This document shows, piece by piece, positions 5,279-5,920 of a stretch of DNA of 5,920 bases. The position numbers and the translations under genes were made by a program. Origin of the DNA: Verrucomicrobiia bacterium. Its GTDB lineage: Bacteria > Verrucomicrobiota > Verrucomicrobiia > Limisphaerales > UBA11358. The stretch spans positions 1-5,920 of the forward strand of contig JASHVW010000080.1 in assembly GCA_030044395.1 (NCBI GenBank), read 5' to 3'. Every line of letters begins with the position of its first letter. Positions within the stretch are counted from its first letter, which is position 1. The notes under the pieces were generated by a model that was given only the letters and a program-made list of their open reading frames with translations, was not told where the DNA came from and ran no database searches.

Positions 5279-5797
5279 ATGAAAAATAATTGCATTGAAA
5301 TGTCAATTCCCACGCCCGAAGGCCAATTTACCGCGCGTTATACCAAAGAAGGATTGGCTGAATTGGATTTTCCGAATGGCCATCACCCGGCCCGCGGAAG
5401 CGTGGCTGAAAATAGCAAGGACAGGGATTTCTCCCGCCGTCTCCCGCAAATTAAAAAGTGGCATCGCGCCACCCAATCGGCGTTAAAGACGATCCTTGCG
5501 GGCAAAGTGCCGAGGAAATTTCCGCCATTGGTGATCGCAGGATCGGAATTTCAAAAGTCCGTCTGGCGGCAATTGCGGAAAATTTCCCGCGGAAAAACCA
5601 AAAGCTATGGCGAAATCGCGAAAGCCATCGGCAGGCCGAAAGCCGTGCGGGCCGTGGGCGGCGCGTGCGGCGCAAACCCGATTCCGGTCCTCGTGCCCTG
5701 CCACCGCGTCCTGGCCGCCAACAAAAAAATCGGCGGATTCTCCGGTGGATTGGATTGGAAACGCCGCCTGCTCGCCCGTGAAGGTGTTAAATTGTAA
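5279..5797 (+). CDS. ogt: Methylated-DNA--protein-cysteine methyltransferase (Ogt type)
   Basis: A suicide DNA-repair protein that moves the alkyl group from O6-alkylguanine (and O4-alkylthymine) to its own cysteine. Length, 172 residues, fits the single-domain Ogt form without the Ada N-terminal regulator. The N-terminal part (1-85) is the poorly conserved ribonuclease-H-like domain. The C-terminal DNA-binding and catalytic domain runs from SEFQKSVWRQL (89-99) through SYGEIAKAIGRPKAVRAVGGA (109-129), which holds the recognition helix and arginine finger R124. The active site PCHRV (140-144, nucleophile C141) and IGGFSGGLDWKRRLLAREG (151-169) follow. All key residues are intact. It lies 45 bp after the membrane-protein gene with its own Shine-Dalgarno site, so it may be co-transcribed or independent. 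It converges on the probable ligA gene, 30 bp away. Confidence 0.95.
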   Translation: MKNNCIEMSIPTPEGQFTARYTKEGLAELDFPNGHHPARGSVAENSKDRDFSRRLPQIKKWHRATQSALKTILAGKVPRKFPPLVIAGSEFQKSVWRQLRKISRGKTKSYGEIAKAIGRPKAVRAVGGACGANPIPVLVPCHRVLAANKKIGGFSGGLDWKRRLLAREGVKL

Positions 5798-5827
5798 TTC
5801 TCCGGCAACTCGAACCATCAAAATGCC

Positions 5828-5920
5828 CTAACGGCACATCTTCAAAAACTCGCTCTCATCCACAATTTTCACACCGAGCTTTTGCGCTTTCTCCAATTTC
5901 GACCCGGCTTCCGCGCCGGC
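5828..5920 (-). CDS. ligA: C-terminal BRCT fragment, probably NAD-dependent DNA ligase (partial)
   Basis: The last 30 codons of a minus-strand gene that continues past the window edge, ending in TAG at 5828-5830. The translation has AGSKLEKAQKLGVKIVDE followed by SEFLKMCR. This is the typical end of a BRCT domain: AGSKLxKAxxLGV (helix 2 and strand 4) then DExEFL (final helix). NAD-dependent DNA ligase LigA usually ends in just such a BRCT domain and is the commonest bacterial protein to do so. LigA seals nicks using NAD as AMP donor. The identity rests on 30 residues; another BRCT-ending protein, such as an exonuclease or replication factor, is possible. It converges on the alkyltransferase gene, with 30 bp between the stops and no obvious terminator. 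Confidence 0.75.
   Translation of the reverse strand, partial: AGAEAGSKLEKAQKLGVKIVDESEFLKMCR

Overview
The window is a compact, GC-rich stretch of bacterial chromosome with eight complete protein genes and the C-terminal end of a ninth. Gene content is mostly housekeeping: NAD synthesis, ribosome silencing, a PUR-domain nucleic-acid-binding protein, a PIN-PhoH ATPase, a glutathione S-transferase-like protein, DNA alkyl repair and probably DNA ligase. Several features suggest Verrucomicrobiota, perhaps the Pedosphaera/Limisphaera side: a PUR-domain protein, a PIN-PhoH protein, many genes without a Shine-Dalgarno site, and two lineage-type coiled-coil membrane proteins. This assignment is inference; the window has no rRNA or other decisive marker. 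I see no tRNA or rRNA gene, CRISPR array, insertion sequence or phage gene.

Layout. (1) 27-329 (-) encodes a 100-residue Cys-rich protein. It diverges from nadD (408-980, +), which is followed after 26 bp by rsfS (1007-1420, +). The 78 bp between the two divergent start codons is highly structured: four 7-bp repeats run up to each ATG, and the two arrays are inverted relative to each other. (2) rsfS meets the PUR-domain gene (1417-1716, -) tail to tail with a 4-bp overlap of stop codons. (3) A 146-bp gap (1717-1862) holds a candidate promoter and an inverted repeat for the PUR gene, and a hairpin just after the PhoH gene. (4) The GST-like gene (3173-3838, -) and the PIN-PhoH gene (1863-3176, -) form a two-gene unit with a GTGA overlap. 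(5) A 176-bp AT-rich gap (3839-4014) holds candidate divergent promoters. (6) Two tail-anchored, coiled-coil membrane proteins of unknown function (4015-4698 and 4709-5233, +) are followed by an O6-alkylguanine-DNA alkyltransferase (5279-5797, +). (7) The window ends in the C-terminal BRCT piece of a minus-strand gene, probably ligA (5828-5920). No gene-free stretch exceeds 300 bp.

NadD and RsfS are a common bacterial pair. The PIN-PhoH protein probably acts on RNA, and its start inside the stop codon of the GST-like gene suggests coupled translation. The tail-anchored pair share architecture and are probably co-translated, but nothing in the sequence reveals their job. I found no convincing new defence or mobile system. 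The most unusual signals are the mirrored heptad arrays and the unexplained tail-anchored gene pair.
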